Source: Microbacterium sp. Root53 (GTDB lineage Bacteria; Actinomycetota; Actinomycetes; Actinomycetales; Microbacteriaceae). Taken from it: a stretch of 64,000 nucleotides of DNA. The position numbers were made by a program, and so were the translations under genes. The stretch spans positions 43,589-107,588 of the forward strand of contig NZ_LMFR01000021.1 in the NCBI RefSeq assembly GCF_001426925.1, written 5' to 3'. The notes below the pieces were generated by a model. The model was not told the origin of the DNA. It ran no database searches and saw only the letters and a program-made list of their open reading frames with translations. Shown here one piece after another: positions 36,400 through 45,516 of the stretch (its first letter is position 1; each line of letters begins with the position of its first letter).

Positions 36400-36423
36400 G
36401 GCGCCCGGCCTCGCCCGGGCGCC
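36400..36423 (+). terminator. hairpin between pyc and the MinD-like gene
   Basis: A 9-bp stem GGCGCCCGG / CCGGGCGCC with a 6-nt loop, no T-tract, 8 bp after the pyc stop. It may attenuate rather than end transcription into the next gene. Confidence 0.45.
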
Positions 36424-36478
36424 GGGGCGGGAGGGGCTCGCCCGTGTGGGGACAGCACCCCGTTGGAGTGAAGCCGCA

Positions 36479-38560
36479 GTGGTGAAGAAGATCACGACCG
36501 ATCCCGATGACTTCGAGGCGGGCGGCGAGGACCACGGCGTCCTCGCCGCCGCCGGCCTCGACACCACGGCGATCGGCATCCTGAGCCCGCAGACGGCCCA
36601 GGTGCGCGTCGTGCTGCCGCAGGTGCTCGAGGAGCCCGACGACGAGGTCGTCGACGACGAGATCGAGCCCGGCGATCTGCGCAGCGGGGGCATCGTGATC
36701 GAGCTGCCCGCCGACGAGGTCGACGAGATCGAGGCCGCTGCCGAGGCCGCGGAGACCGCGGGGGACGAGACGACCCTCACGGGCGAGATCATCGAGGAGC
36801 CCGGCGACGCCGAGGAGCACGACGCCGCGGAGGACCTCGGTCCGGACGTCGAGCACGAGGTGATCGACGTGGTCGTCGTGTCGGATGCCGCGGATGCCGC
36901 AGATGAGCCCGAGGACGGCGTCGATCGGACCGAGGACGCCGAGCCCGGCGCGTCCGGATCCGAGCAGTCCGAGTCGGAGGAGTCCGAGTCCGAGGAGTCC
37001 GACGCCGAGGAGCTCGAGGCCGAGGCCTCGGGCTTCGACGAGCCGGAGTCCGAAGAGCCCGAGAACGGGTCCCAGGACGAGCTCGAGGAGAGCGAGCCCG
37101 AAGACGCCGAGGGGATCGAGGCGGCCGCAGACGCCGACGAGATCCCGGAGGAGCCGGACGCCGTCGCGGCGCAGGTCGACGCCTGGCGTGCCGCCGCGGC
37201 CGCGCTCGCGGCCGAGCACGCCGCCGCGCACGCGGTGCCCGATCCCGCCGAGGCCGAGGGCTCCGACGACGACGAATCCCCGGAAGAGGGAGAGGACGCG
37301 TTCGCGCACCTGTTCGACGACGAGGACGAGCCCGACGACGCGGACGAGGCGGAGGACTCGGACCACGCGGAGGACGCGCACGGCGCGGAGGACGCGGACG
37401 ACGTGACCCCCGAGGCGCCGCTCGCCGAGGATCCCGCGCCGGCGACGCCCGCGCAGCGCCCCCAGACGTTCGCCCGGCTGTGGGCGGAGGAGACGGCCGC
37501 AGCGCGCGCCGCGTCCACGAGCCTCGAGCCGGCGCCCCTCACGAAGACGCAGACGACAGGAGCACTCGAGATGACCGCGCGACGCCTGGAGGATCTCGGC
37601 AGGAACGCGGATCGCGAGTCCAGCGATCTGCTCACGCCCGACCGCGTGCTCAACCCGCAGCGCGCGCCGAAGGCGGCGCCGGAGGGCGTGTGGAGCGAGC
37701 TCGTGTACGGCCTCACCGGCGGCCGCGTGAACCTCGGCGACAGCCGCAAGGCGCGTGCGCGCAAGGCGCTGGAGGCGCGTGTCGCGGCCCCGCTGGCCGG
37801 GGAGACGCGGTTCGTGCCGGTGCTCAGCCGCAAGGGCGGAGTCGGCAAGACCACCGTCACGACGCTGCTCGGGATGGCGCTCGCCGACGGCCGCGATGAC
37901 CGCGTGATCGCGATCGACGCGAACCCCGACCGCGGCACGCTCGCCGACCGCATCGGCAAGCGCGTCGACAAGACCGTGCGCGACCTGGTCCACACGGCCG
38001 GCGACATCCGCGGCTTCAGCGACATGTCCCGGTTCGTCGCGCGCGACGAGACGCGCCTGGACGTGCTCGCGTCGGACACCGACCCGCGCATCTCGCAGGC
38101 CTTCGGCGAGGAGGACTACCGCACGGTCGCGGACGTGGCCGAGCACTTCTACTCGCTCGTGCTGACCGACACCGGGACCGGCATCATCCACTCGGTGATG
38201 AGCGCGACGCTGAAGCACGCCGACCAGCTGGTGATCGTGACCGGCCTGAGCCTCGACGAGGTGCGCCTGGCGTCCGAGACCCTGACGTGGCTCGAGTCGA
38301 ACGGCTACGAGGACCTCGCGCGCAACAGCATCGTGGTGCTCAACCAGCAGTCCGCCGGTGCGCCGATGGTGCGCCTGAGCGAGCTCGAGGTGCACTTCGG
38401 CAGCCGGGTGCGCACGGTCGTCCACCTGCCCTACGACCCGGCCCTCGCCACGGGCAGCGCGATCGTGTACCGCGAGCTGCAGCCGCAGACCCGTCAGGCC
38501 GCGCGCGAGCTCGCCGCCCGCGTGATCGACGGCCTGCGCGCCGAGGGCCGCACGGCGTGA
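36479..38560 (+). CDS. MinD/ParA-like ATPase with long acidic N-terminal arm
   Basis: About 693 residues. Start GTG 36479 (or 36482), with GGAG ~10 nt upstream. Residues ~40-340 are extremely rich in Glu and Asp with Ser/Ala (for example [20 protein letters not shown]), surely disordered. The ATPase domain begins near residue 430: [20 protein letters not shown] (Walker A ~452-459), [14 protein letters not shown] and a VLTDTGTGI segment. This layout resembles EspI-like and other actinobacterial MinD-like ATPases. Function is unknown; membrane or polar positioning is possible. The TGA overlaps the GTG of def (GTGA). Confidence 0.8.
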   Translation: MVKKITTDPDDFEAGGEDHGVLAAAGLDTTAIGILSPQTAQVRVVLPQVLEEPDDEVVDDEIEPGDLRSGGIVIELPADEVDEIEAAAEAAETAGDETTLTGEIIEEPGDAEEHDAAEDLGPDVEHEVIDVVVVSDAADAADEPEDGVDRTEDAEPGASGSEQSESEESESEESDAEELEAEASGFDEPESEEPENGSQDELEESEPEDAEGIEAAADADEIPEEPDAVAAQVDAWRAAAAALAAEHAAAHAVPDPAEAEGSDDDESPEEGEDAFAHLFDDEDEPDDADEAEDSDHAEDAHGAEDADDVTPEAPLAEDPAPATPAQRPQTFARLWAEETAAARAASTSLEPAPLTKTQTTGALEMTARRLEDLGRNADRESSDLLTPDRVLNPQRAPKAAPEGVWSELVYGLTGGRVNLGDSRKARARKALEARVAAPLAGETRFVPVLSRKGGVGKTTVTTLLGMALADGRDDRVIAIDANPDRGTLADRIGKRVDKTVRDLVHTAGDIRGFSDMSRFVARDETRLDVLASDTDPRISQAFGEEDYRTVADVAEHFYSLVLTDTGTGIIHSVMSATLKHADQLVIVTGLSLDEVRLASETLTWLESNGYEDLARNSIVVLNQQSAGAPMVRLSELEVHFGSRVRTVVHLPYDPALATGSAIVYRELQPQTRQAARELAARVIDGLRAEGRTA

Positions 38561-39048
38561 CCGCGCGCGAGATCCGCCTGTACGGCGACCCCGTGCTGCG
38601 CACGCCGTGCGCCGAGATCGAGACGATCGACGAGGGCGTGCGCGCGCTCGTGCAGGACCTGCTGGACTCGGTGGCGCTGCCCGGCCGCGCCGGCGTCGCG
38701 GCACCCCAGATCGGCGTCGCCCTGCGCGCCTTCAGCTACAACATCGACGGCGACATCGGATACATCCTCAACCCGCGCCTGGTCGAGGTCCGCGGCGAGC
38801 CGGAGCCCACGGGGGAGGGGTGCCTGTCGGTGCCCGGCCTGTGGCACGACGCGCTGCGCCATCCCTACGCGCGCGCCGAGGGCATCGACCTGGACGGCCG
38901 CCCCGTCGTGCTCGAGGGCGAGGGGCTGATGGCCCAGATGCTCCAGCACGAGACCGACCACCTCGACGGCGTCGTCTACCTGCAGCGCCTCACCAAGGAG
39001 GAGCGCGCCAAGGCCATGAAAGCCGTCCGCGAGTCCGACTGGTTTTGA
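38557..39048 (+). CDS. def: peptide deformylase
   Basis: 163 residues from GTG 38557. Motif 1 [11 protein letters not shown], motif 2 EGCLSVPG (metal Cys) and motif 3 QHETDHLDG (HExxH) are all present. It removes the formyl group from nascent protein N-termini. It is translationally coupled to the MinD-like ATPase gene, and a hairpin follows within 15 bp. Confidence 0.95.
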   Translation: MTAREIRLYGDPVLRTPCAEIETIDEGVRALVQDLLDSVALPGRAGVAAPQIGVALRAFSYNIDGDIGYILNPRLVEVRGEPEPTGEGCLSVPGLWHDALRHPYARAEGIDLDGRPVVLEGEGLMAQMLQHETDHLDGVVYLQRLTKEERAKAMKAVRESDWF

Positions 39049-39060
39049 TTTTCTCTGCTC

Positions 39061-39095
39061 GGTGATCCCCCGCTCAGTTCGGGAGGGGGATCACC
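39061..39095. terminator. hairpin terminator after def
   Basis: An 11-bp perfect stem GGTGATCCCCC (39061-39071) / GGGGGATCACC (39085-39095) with a 13-nt loop, followed by TGTTCCCCT. It lies in a convergent region and could serve def and the leftward acyl-CoA synthetase gene. Confidence 0.7.
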
Positions 39096-39104
39096 TGTTC
39101 CCCT

Positions 39105-39124
39105 GTGCGAGCGAAGCGAGCGTG
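39105..39124 (-). repeat. dispersed 3'-end repeat, copy 3 (after the acyl-CoA synthetase gene)
   Basis: The common 20-mer on the minus strand, 157 nt behind the stop of the leftward synthetase gene and oriented with it. The rest of 39125-39280 holds a CCCGGCGCGCCAGCGCCGGG inverted repeat (39209-39228) and CCCGCGAAGCGGG just before the stop. Confidence 0.75.
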
Positions 39125-39280
39125 GAGCGAAGTGACTGCCGACCACCTCGAGAACGCGATCTTCCCGCCCGGGATGGAGCGCCAGCGACAGCCCGCGATC
39201 GAGAGTCCCGGCGCGCCAGCGCCGGGCGAGCGATCGCGCACGCACCATGCACTACCCCGCGAAGCGGGAAATAAAGAATC

Positions 39281-41107
39281 TCAGCCGAGCGAGACGTTGC
39301 TGGTCGAGGTCGGCGTGGAGTAGAGCTCATCGATCTCGCGCGCGAAGTCCTTGACGATCTCGGCGCGCTTGATCGACATCTTGGGCGTCAGGTGGCCGGT
39401 GGCCTCGGTCCACTCGGTCCCGAGGATGGCGAACTTGCGGATCGACTCGGCGCGCGACACCTTCGTGTTGGCCTCGTCGATCGCCCGCTGCACCTCGGCC
39501 CGGACGGTCGGGTTCTGCGCGGCCTGCTCCAGCGTCAGGTCGGAGCTCTCGCCGTGCGTGGCCAGCCAGGCCGGAAGCATCTCGGGGTCGAGCGTCACGA
39601 GCGCCGAGATGAAGGGCTTCTGGTCGCCGACCACGACCACCTGGGCGACGATCGGGTTCGCGCGGATGGGGTCCTCGAGCGCGGCGGGGGCGACGTTCTT
39701 GCCGCCGGCCGTGACGATGATCTCCTTCTTGCGGCCCGTGATCGTGAGGTACCCGTCGGCGTCGAACGACCCGATGTCGCCCGTGCGGAACCACTCGCCG
39801 TCGAACGCCTCGGCGGTGGCCTCGGGGTTCTTCCAGTACTCCTTGAACACGTTGACGCCCTTGACCTGGATCTCGCCGTCCTCGGCCGCGCGCACCGCCA
39901 CGCCGGGAAGCGCGGGGCCGACCGTGCCGACCTTGCTGAGGCCCGGCAGGTTGACCGTCGCGGGAGCCGTGGTCTCGGTGAGGCCGTAGCCCTCCAGGAT
40001 CGTGATCCCGAGGCTGTGGTAGAAGTGGCCCAGGCGCGGGCCCAGGGGAGCGGAGCCCGAGACGGCGTACGTGACCCGGCCGCCCATGAGCGCGCGCAGC
40101 TTGGAGTAGACGAGCTTGTCGAACAGCGCGAACTTGACCTTCAGGCCCAGGCCGATCCGCTCGCCGTCCTGCAGGCGACGCGAGTGCTCCACGGCGGTCG
40201 CGGCAGCCGCACGGAAGATCTTCCCCTTGCCGCCGGCCTCGGACTTCTGCTCGGCCGAGTTGTAGACCTTCTCGAACACGCGGGGGACCGCGAGCAGGAG
40301 CGTCGGCTGGAAGGATCCGAGCGTCTTGACGAGGTTCTTGGTGTTGGGCTCGTGGCCGGTCTTGACGCCGGCGTGGATGTAGAGGACCGACATGAACCGG
40401 GCGAACACGTGCGCGGTCGTGATGAACAGGACGGTGGAGGCGCCCGGCTGGTGGACGACCTCGCTCAGCGCCTCGGCCGCGTTGCGGGCCGTCTCGACGA
40501 AGTTGCTGTGCGTGAGCACGCACCCCTTCGGGCGGCCGGTCGAACCGGACGTGTAGATCAGCGTCGCGATGTCGGAGCCCTTCGCCAGGCTGCGGCGGCG
40601 CTCGATCTCCGCGTCGGGCACGTCGGCACCGCGCGCGCTCAGGTCGGCGATCATGCCCTCGTCCATGCGCCATACCGACCCGACGAGCGGCAGCTCCGCC
40701 TTGACCTGCTGGAACGTGTCGTGGTGCGCGGCCGTCTCGACGATCAGGCCCACCGCGCCCGAGTCGGACAGGATCCACTGCACCTGCGCGGGCGAGCTGG
40801 TCTCGTAGACCGGGACCATGACGGCGCCCGCGTAGAACAGCGCGAAGTCGACGAGCGTCCAGTCGTACGTGGTCTTGGCGAGGAAGCCGATCTTGTCTCC
40901 CGGCTGCACGCCGGCCGCGACGAAGCCCTTCGCGAGAGCGATGACCTGCCGCTCGAACTCGGCCGCGGTGACGTCGCGCCAGCCGTCGCCCTCGGGGATC
41001 CCGAAGATCACCTTGTCGGGCGTGGTGCGGGCTCGCTCGACGAGCAGGTCGGCGACGTTCGCCTCGGGGTCGGCGGGGACGATCGCGGGGGTCGAGAACT
41101 CGCTCAC
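39281..41107 (-). CDS. long-chain acyl-CoA synthetase (FadD15-like)
   Basis: 608 residues from GTG 41107, with AAGGAG 6-7 nt upstream. AMP-binding motif YTSGSTGRPKGCVLTH, then GYGLTETTAP and FRTGDIGSFDADGYLTITGRKKE, ending in a typical C-terminal subdomain. It activates long-chain fatty acids to acyl-CoA through an acyl-adenylate, at the membrane face. In M. tuberculosis fadD15 (Rv2187) sits in the same neighbourhood as the acyltransferase, aroG and pknL homologues seen here. Confidence 0.92.
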   Translation of the reverse strand: MSEFSTPAIVPADPEANVADLLVERARTTPDKVIFGIPEGDGWRDVTAAEFERQVIALAKGFVAAGVQPGDKIGFLAKTTYDWTLVDFALFYAGAVMVPVYETSSPAQVQWILSDSGAVGLIVETAAHHDTFQQVKAELPLVGSVWRMDEGMIADLSARGADVPDAEIERRRSLAKGSDIATLIYTSGSTGRPKGCVLTHSNFVETARNAAEALSEVVHQPGASTVLFITTAHVFARFMSVLYIHAGVKTGHEPNTKNLVKTLGSFQPTLLLAVPRVFEKVYNSAEQKSEAGGKGKIFRAAAATAVEHSRRLQDGERIGLGLKVKFALFDKLVYSKLRALMGGRVTYAVSGSAPLGPRLGHFYHSLGITILEGYGLTETTAPATVNLPGLSKVGTVGPALPGVAVRAAEDGEIQVKGVNVFKEYWKNPEATAEAFDGEWFRTGDIGSFDADGYLTITGRKKEIIVTAGGKNVAPAALEDPIRANPIVAQVVVVGDQKPFISALVTLDPEMLPAWLATHGESSDLTLEQAAQNPTVRAEVQRAIDEANTKVSRAESIRKFAILGTEWTEATGHLTPKMSIKRAEIVKDFAREIDELYSTPTSTSNVSLG

Positions 41108-41271
41108 GGCAGCTCCTTCGGTACCGGATGGGCAGGCTGGCTCGAGTCTAGTCACGCGGGAGCATCGCGCCCATGCGCGACGCGATCCGAAGGGGCCGCG
41201 CGCCCGCCCGCTAGACTTCAGTGCGCGCCGCCGCGAGGGCGGCCGCGGCGGCTCGAAGGGATGTGCTCGCG

Positions 41272-42027
41272 GTGTTCTACTGGCTGATGAAGTACATCGT
41301 CGTCGGGCCGATCGTGAAGGCGATCTTCCGGCCGTGGATCGTCGGCGCCGAGCACATCCCGCCGACCGGCGCGGCGATCCTCGCCAGCAACCACCTGTCG
41401 GTGTCGGACTCGATCTTCCTGCCGCTCATGATCGAGCGGCCCATGACGTTCCTCGCGAAGGCCGAGTACTTCACGGGCCGCGGCCTCAAGGGCTGGGCGA
41501 CGAAGTGGTTCATGAAGGGAACGGGCCAGATCCCGATCGACCGCTCGGGCGGATCCGCGTCGGAGGCCGCGCTCAACACGGCGCTGCAGGTGCTCGGCCG
41601 CGGTGACCTGCTCGGCATCTACCCGGAGGGCACCCGCAGCCCCGACGGCATCCTGTACCGCGGCCGGACGGGCATCGCCCGCATGGCCCTGGAGGCGAAG
41701 GTGCCGGTCATCCCCGTCGTCATGGTCGACACCGACACGATGATGCCGATCGGCACGACCATTCCGCGCGTCGTGCGGGTGGGCGTCGTGATCGGCGAGC
41801 CGCTCGACTTCAGCCGCTACGAGGGCATGGAGAACGACCGCTACATCCTCCGCTCGGTGACCGACGAGATCATGGTGGCGATCCAGCGGCTGGGGCAGCA
41901 GAGGTACCGCGACGTCTACGCGTCGTCGGTCAAGAACCAGCTCGCCGCGCAGGCCCGGTCGGCCGCGCCTGCAGACGAGGCGCTGGCCGAGGCGCCGACA
42001 GCCGGAGCCGCGTCGCCCGCCGACTGA
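41272..42027 (+). CDS. 1-acyl-sn-glycerol-3-phosphate acyltransferase (PlsC family)
   Basis: 251 residues from GTG 41272 (MFYWLMKYIVV). The catalytic motif is SNHLSVSDSIF (NHx4D), with the glycerolphosphate-binding YPEGTRSPDG and PVIPVVMVD. It places the second acyl chain during phospholipid synthesis at the membrane. The C-terminal ~35 residues are Ala-rich. GTG 41221 and 41263 upstream are alternative starts; a TAGACT -10-like box lies at 41212-41217. It starts 164 bp from, and diverges from, the synthetase gene. Confidence 0.9.
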   Translation: MFYWLMKYIVVGPIVKAIFRPWIVGAEHIPPTGAAILASNHLSVSDSIFLPLMIERPMTFLAKAEYFTGRGLKGWATKWFMKGTGQIPIDRSGGSASEAALNTALQVLGRGDLLGIYPEGTRSPDGILYRGRTGIARMALEAKVPVIPVVMVDTDTMMPIGTTIPRVVRVGVVIGEPLDFSRYEGMENDRYILRSVTDEIMVAIQRLGQQRYRDVYASSVKNQLAAQARSAAPADEALAEAPTAGAASPAD

Positions 42028-42070
42028 CACGCGGTGCTCGGAGGCCCCGAGACGCCGGTAGCATCGTGGG

Positions 42071-43405
42071 GTGCGAAACACCGACCCTCTGGACATCTGG
42101 CGATCCCTTCCGATCAAGCAGCAGCCGGAGTGGCCGGACTATTCGGAGGTCGAGCGCGTCTCGGCCGAGCTCGCCCAGCAGCCGCCGCTCGTCTTCGCGG
42201 GCGAGGTCGACAGCCTGAAGCACCGCCTCGGCGAGGCCGCGGCGGGCCGGTCGTTCCTGCTGCAGGGCGGCGACTGCGCCGAGACCTTCGCGGGCGCGAC
42301 GGCCGACAAGATCCGCAACCGCGTCAAGACGCTGCTGCAGATGGCCGTGGTGCTGACGTACGGCGCATCCATGCCGGTCATCAAGATGGGCCGCATGGCG
42401 GGCCAGTTCGCCAAGCCGCGCTCGAGCGACCTCGAGACGCGCGGCGACGTGACCCTGCCGGCCTACCGCGGCGACATCGCGAACGGGTATGACTTCACGG
42501 CCGTCTCGCGCACGCCTGACCCCCAGCGGCTGCTGAAGGCGTACCACACCTCGGCCTCGACGCTGAACCTCATCCGTGCGTTCACGCAGGGCGGCTTCGC
42601 CGACCTGCGCGAGGTGCACTCGTGGAACAAGGGCTTCGCCGAGAACCCGGCGAACCAGCGTTACGAGGGCCTGGCGCGCGAGATCGACCGCGCCGTCAAG
42701 TTCATGGAGGCCGCCGGGGCGGACTTCGACGAGCTGCGCCGCGTCGAGTTCTACACGGGCCACGAGGGCCTGCTGATGGACTACGAGCGCCCGCTGACGC
42801 GTATCGACTCGCGCACCGGCACGCCGTACAACACGTCGGCGCACTTCCTGTGGATCGGCGAGCGCACGCGCGACCTCGACGGCGCGCACGTCGACTACTT
42901 CTCGCGCATCCGCAACCCCATCGGAGTCAAGCTCGGCCCGACCACCACGCCGGAGACGGCGCTGGCGCTGATCGACAAGCTCGACCCCGAGCGCGAGCCG
43001 GGGCGCCTGACGTTCATCACGCGCATGGGCGCCGGGAAGATCCGCGACGCGCTGCCGCCGCTGCTCGAGGCCGTCAAGGACTCGGGCGCCCTGCCGCTGT
43101 GGGTCACCGACCCCATGCACGGCAACGGCATCACGACGCCGACCGGCTACAAGACGCGCCGCTTCGACGACGTCGTGGACGAGGTCCGCGGCTTCTTCGA
43201 GGCGCACCGCGCCGTCGGGACGTACCCGGGCGGCATCCACGTCGAGCTCACGGGCGACGACGTCACGGAGTGCCTGGGCGGATCCGAGCAGATCGACGAG
43301 GCAACGCTCGCGACCCGCTACGAGTCGCTGTGCGACCCGCGCCTGAACCACATGCAGTCGCTCGAGCTGGCCTTCCTCGTGGCGGAGGAGCTCGAGAAGC
43401 GCTGA
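42071..43405 (+). CDS. aroG: class II 3-deoxy-7-phosphoheptulonate (DAHP) synthase
   Basis: 444 residues, plant-like class II type: LLQGGDCAETF with the metal-binding Cys, KMGRMAGQFAKPRS, and WVTDPMHGNGIT. It condenses phosphoenolpyruvate and erythrose 4-phosphate, the entry to the shikimate pathway. Position between the acyltransferase and the kinase gene matches Rv2178c. GTG start; the extra ~30 N-terminal residues used for chorismate mutase binding in the Mtb enzyme are shorter here. Confidence 0.96.
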   Translation: MRNTDPLDIWRSLPIKQQPEWPDYSEVERVSAELAQQPPLVFAGEVDSLKHRLGEAAAGRSFLLQGGDCAETFAGATADKIRNRVKTLLQMAVVLTYGASMPVIKMGRMAGQFAKPRSSDLETRGDVTLPAYRGDIANGYDFTAVSRTPDPQRLLKAYHTSASTLNLIRAFTQGGFADLREVHSWNKGFAENPANQRYEGLAREIDRAVKFMEAAGADFDELRRVEFYTGHEGLLMDYERPLTRIDSRTGTPYNTSAHFLWIGERTRDLDGAHVDYFSRIRNPIGVKLGPTTTPETALALIDKLDPEREPGRLTFITRMGAGKIRDALPPLLEAVKDSGALPLWVTDPMHGNGITTPTGYKTRRFDDVVDEVRGFFEAHRAVGTYPGGIHVELTGDDVTECLGGSEQIDEATLATRYESLCDPRLNHMQSLELAFLVAEELEKR

Positions 43406-43416
43406 GCGCGTACGCG

Positions 43417-43453
43417 GAACGCCCCGGATCTCCTCGCGAGATCCGGGGCGTTC
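43417..43453. terminator. strong bidirectional terminator between aroG and the kinase gene
   Basis: A perfect 15-bp stem GAACGCCCCGGATCT / AGATCCGGGGCGTTC with a 7-nt loop, then GGCTTTCC, between convergent genes. Confidence 0.88.
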
Positions 43454-43466
43454 GGCTTTCCGGTCG

Positions 43467-45446
43467 TCAGTCGCGCAGGTCGATCGAGATCTCGACGGTC
43501 GTGCCCGCGCGGTGCCAGCTGCCCGCCTCCACCGACTGGGACTTGACCTCGGTGTGTTCGTTCATCGCGATGTTCCAGGGGAAGACCACACCGGCGACTT
43601 CGAAGTTCGCGGAGAGCGCGTTCACGGCCTCGTCACGGGTCAGGCCCACGACGTTGGGCACCTCGAACAGCTGCGGCCCGAGCGAGTTGACGATCGTGAT
43701 CGCATCCCCGGGGCGCCAGTTGCCCTCCTCCGCGCGCGGCTCGACGCGGATGACGGTGTCGGCGGCGACGGTCTCGCTGTACTCCTCGGCCACGGTCACG
43801 GTGAGCCCGGCGTCCTCGAGGGTCTTCTGCGCCTCGCCGATCGGGCGTCCGGTCACGTCGGGCAGCGGCCCGAGCGACACGACGAAGTCGGCGGCGTCGC
43901 CCTGGTGCGCCGCGCAGCCCTCGAAGCACGGCACGCGCTCCTCCGTGCCGGCCGGGATGATCTCCAGGCCGATGACCTGGTCGTCCGGGGCGTCGGAGTA
44001 GAGCTCGAGGTTCTCGGCGTCGTCGTACGAGATGTGCTGCTCGCCGAGCACCCGCTGCGCGTCCGCCAGCGACAGGCCCTCGAACGAGCCGAGCTCGACG
44101 GGCGCGGGGCCGGAGGAGGTCACGACCGTGATCGTCTCGCCCTTGTCCACCCGCTCGCCCGCACCGGGCTCGGTGTACATCGCCTCGCCGACCGGCACGT
44201 CGAGTGCGGGCTCGGCCCGCTCGACGCCCTCCAGCTCGAGCTCCTCGAGGGCGGCGACCGCCTCGGCGAACGAGAGACCGGCGACCGATGGCACCGCGAC
44301 CTGGGAACCGGGGCCCGAGCCGAACCACCAGCCGGCGCCGCCCGCGGCGGCCGCGAGCAGCAGCACGAGCGCGACCAGCAGACCCCCGCGGCGGCGGCGC
44401 TTCTCCATGCGGTGGCGCAGGCGTGCGGCGTTGTCGCGGTCGTCGACCGCGCCCGTGCCGGGCAGCTCTCCCGTGACCTCGCCCGTGCCGGACAGGCCGC
44501 CGGGCAGAATCCGGGTGGCCCCGGAGGTCAGGCCCTCGGCGGGGAGCACACGCGTCTCGAACGCGGCGGGGGAGGAGCTGCGGGTCGTCAGCGGGGCGAT
44601 GCCGAGCTCGCGCTCGATCTCGCGGAGCCGCTCGAGCATCTCCTGCGCGTCGGACGGGCGCTCATCCGGGTCCTTCTCGGTCGCCCACAGCACCAGCTCG
44701 TCGAGCTGCTCCGGCACGCCGGGGTTCTTGACGCTGGGGCGCGGAACGGAGTCGGTCGCGTGCTGGAAGGCGATCTGCATGGGCTGCTCGCCCTTGTACG
44801 GCTGCTCGCCCGCGAGCATCTCGTAGAGCAGGATGCCGAGCGCGTAGATGTCGCTGCGGGCGTCGGCCGTGCCGCGCGTGACGAGCTCCGGAGCCAGGTA
44901 CGCGATCGTGCCGAGCAGCTGCTGGCCTGTCGCGGTGTTGGCGGATGTCGCGCGCGCGAGGCCGAAGTCGCCGATCTTGATGCGGCCGTCCTCGGCCAGC
45001 AGCACGTTCTCGGGCTTCACGTCGCGGTGGATCAGACCCGCGTGGTGCGCGGCCGCCAGGCCCGACAGCACGGCGTCCATGATCGTGATGGTCTGCGTCA
45101 CGGTGAGCCGGCGCTGCTCCTTGAGCAGCTCGCGCAGCGTGATGCCCGGGAGGTACTCCATGACCAGGTAGGCGAGCTCGCCGTCCTGGCCCTGGTCGTA
45201 CACGTTCACGACGTGCGGGTCCGACAGCCTCGCGGCCGAGCGCGCCTCCTGGATGAAGCGGCTCTGGAAGACGCTGTCGTCGCTCAGGTGCCCGTGCATC
45301 ACCTTGAGCGCGACACGACGCTCGAGGCGCAGGTCGGTCGCGACGTACACGGTGGCCATCCCGCCGCGCGCGATGCGCGCCCGGACCCGGTACCGGCCGT
45401 CGACAAGTCGCCCGATGAGGGGATCGACCTGCTGACTCGTGCTCAC
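43467..45446 (-). CDS. PASTA-domain Ser/Thr protein kinase (PknB/PknL type)
   Basis: 659 residues from GTG 45446. Kinase domain ~18-280: glycine loop IARGGMATV, Lys48, HRDVKPEN (Asp142), DFG 160-162. A juxtamembrane linker with TRILPGG repeats precedes one membrane helix (~354-376); four PASTA repeats follow outside the cell, binding peptidoglycan fragments or lipid II. PASTA repeat 2 carries an unusual Cys pair (VPCFEGCAAH). Neighbourhood (aroG, Rv2175c homologue, idsA) matches M. tuberculosis PknL, whose substrate is the DNA-binding Rv2175c, encoded here 1.8 kb away. Confidence 0.95.
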   Translation of the reverse strand: MSTSQQVDPLIGRLVDGRYRVRARIARGGMATVYVATDLRLERRVALKVMHGHLSDDSVFQSRFIQEARSAARLSDPHVVNVYDQGQDGELAYLVMEYLPGITLRELLKEQRRLTVTQTITIMDAVLSGLAAAHHAGLIHRDVKPENVLLAEDGRIKIGDFGLARATSANTATGQQLLGTIAYLAPELVTRGTADARSDIYALGILLYEMLAGEQPYKGEQPMQIAFQHATDSVPRPSVKNPGVPEQLDELVLWATEKDPDERPSDAQEMLERLREIERELGIAPLTTRSSSPAAFETRVLPAEGLTSGATRILPGGLSGTGEVTGELPGTGAVDDRDNAARLRHRMEKRRRRGGLLVALVLLLAAAAGGAGWWFGSGPGSQVAVPSVAGLSFAEAVAALEELELEGVERAEPALDVPVGEAMYTEPGAGERVDKGETITVVTSSGPAPVELGSFEGLSLADAQRVLGEQHISYDDAENLELYSDAPDDQVIGLEIIPAGTEERVPCFEGCAAHQGDAADFVVSLGPLPDVTGRPIGEAQKTLEDAGLTVTVAEEYSETVAADTVIRVEPRAEEGNWRPGDAITIVNSLGPQLFEVPNVVGLTRDEAVNALSANFEVAGVVFPWNIAMNEHTEVKSQSVEAGSWHRAGTTVEISIDLRD

Positions 45447-45463
45447 GGTTGGATTCTACGTTC

Positions 45464-45505
45464 GAGGCCCGTGGGGAGCCGGGAACGGCGCACCCCACGG
45501 GCCTC
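45464..45505. terminator. hairpin between the LysM gene and the kinase gene
   Basis: A 13-bp stem GAGGCCCGTGGGG (45464-45476) / CCCCACGGGCCTC (45493-45505) with a 16-nt loop, in the 70 bp between two leftward genes. It probably lowers read-through from the LysM gene into the kinase gene. Confidence 0.65.
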
Positions 45506-45516
45506 TCGAGAGCGGA

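Noticed and set aside
32925..36458. Long open frame antisense to pyruvate carboxylase
   Set aside because: Exactly mirrors pyc and has low-complexity Arg/Val/Leu content; the plus-strand protein has all expected domains.
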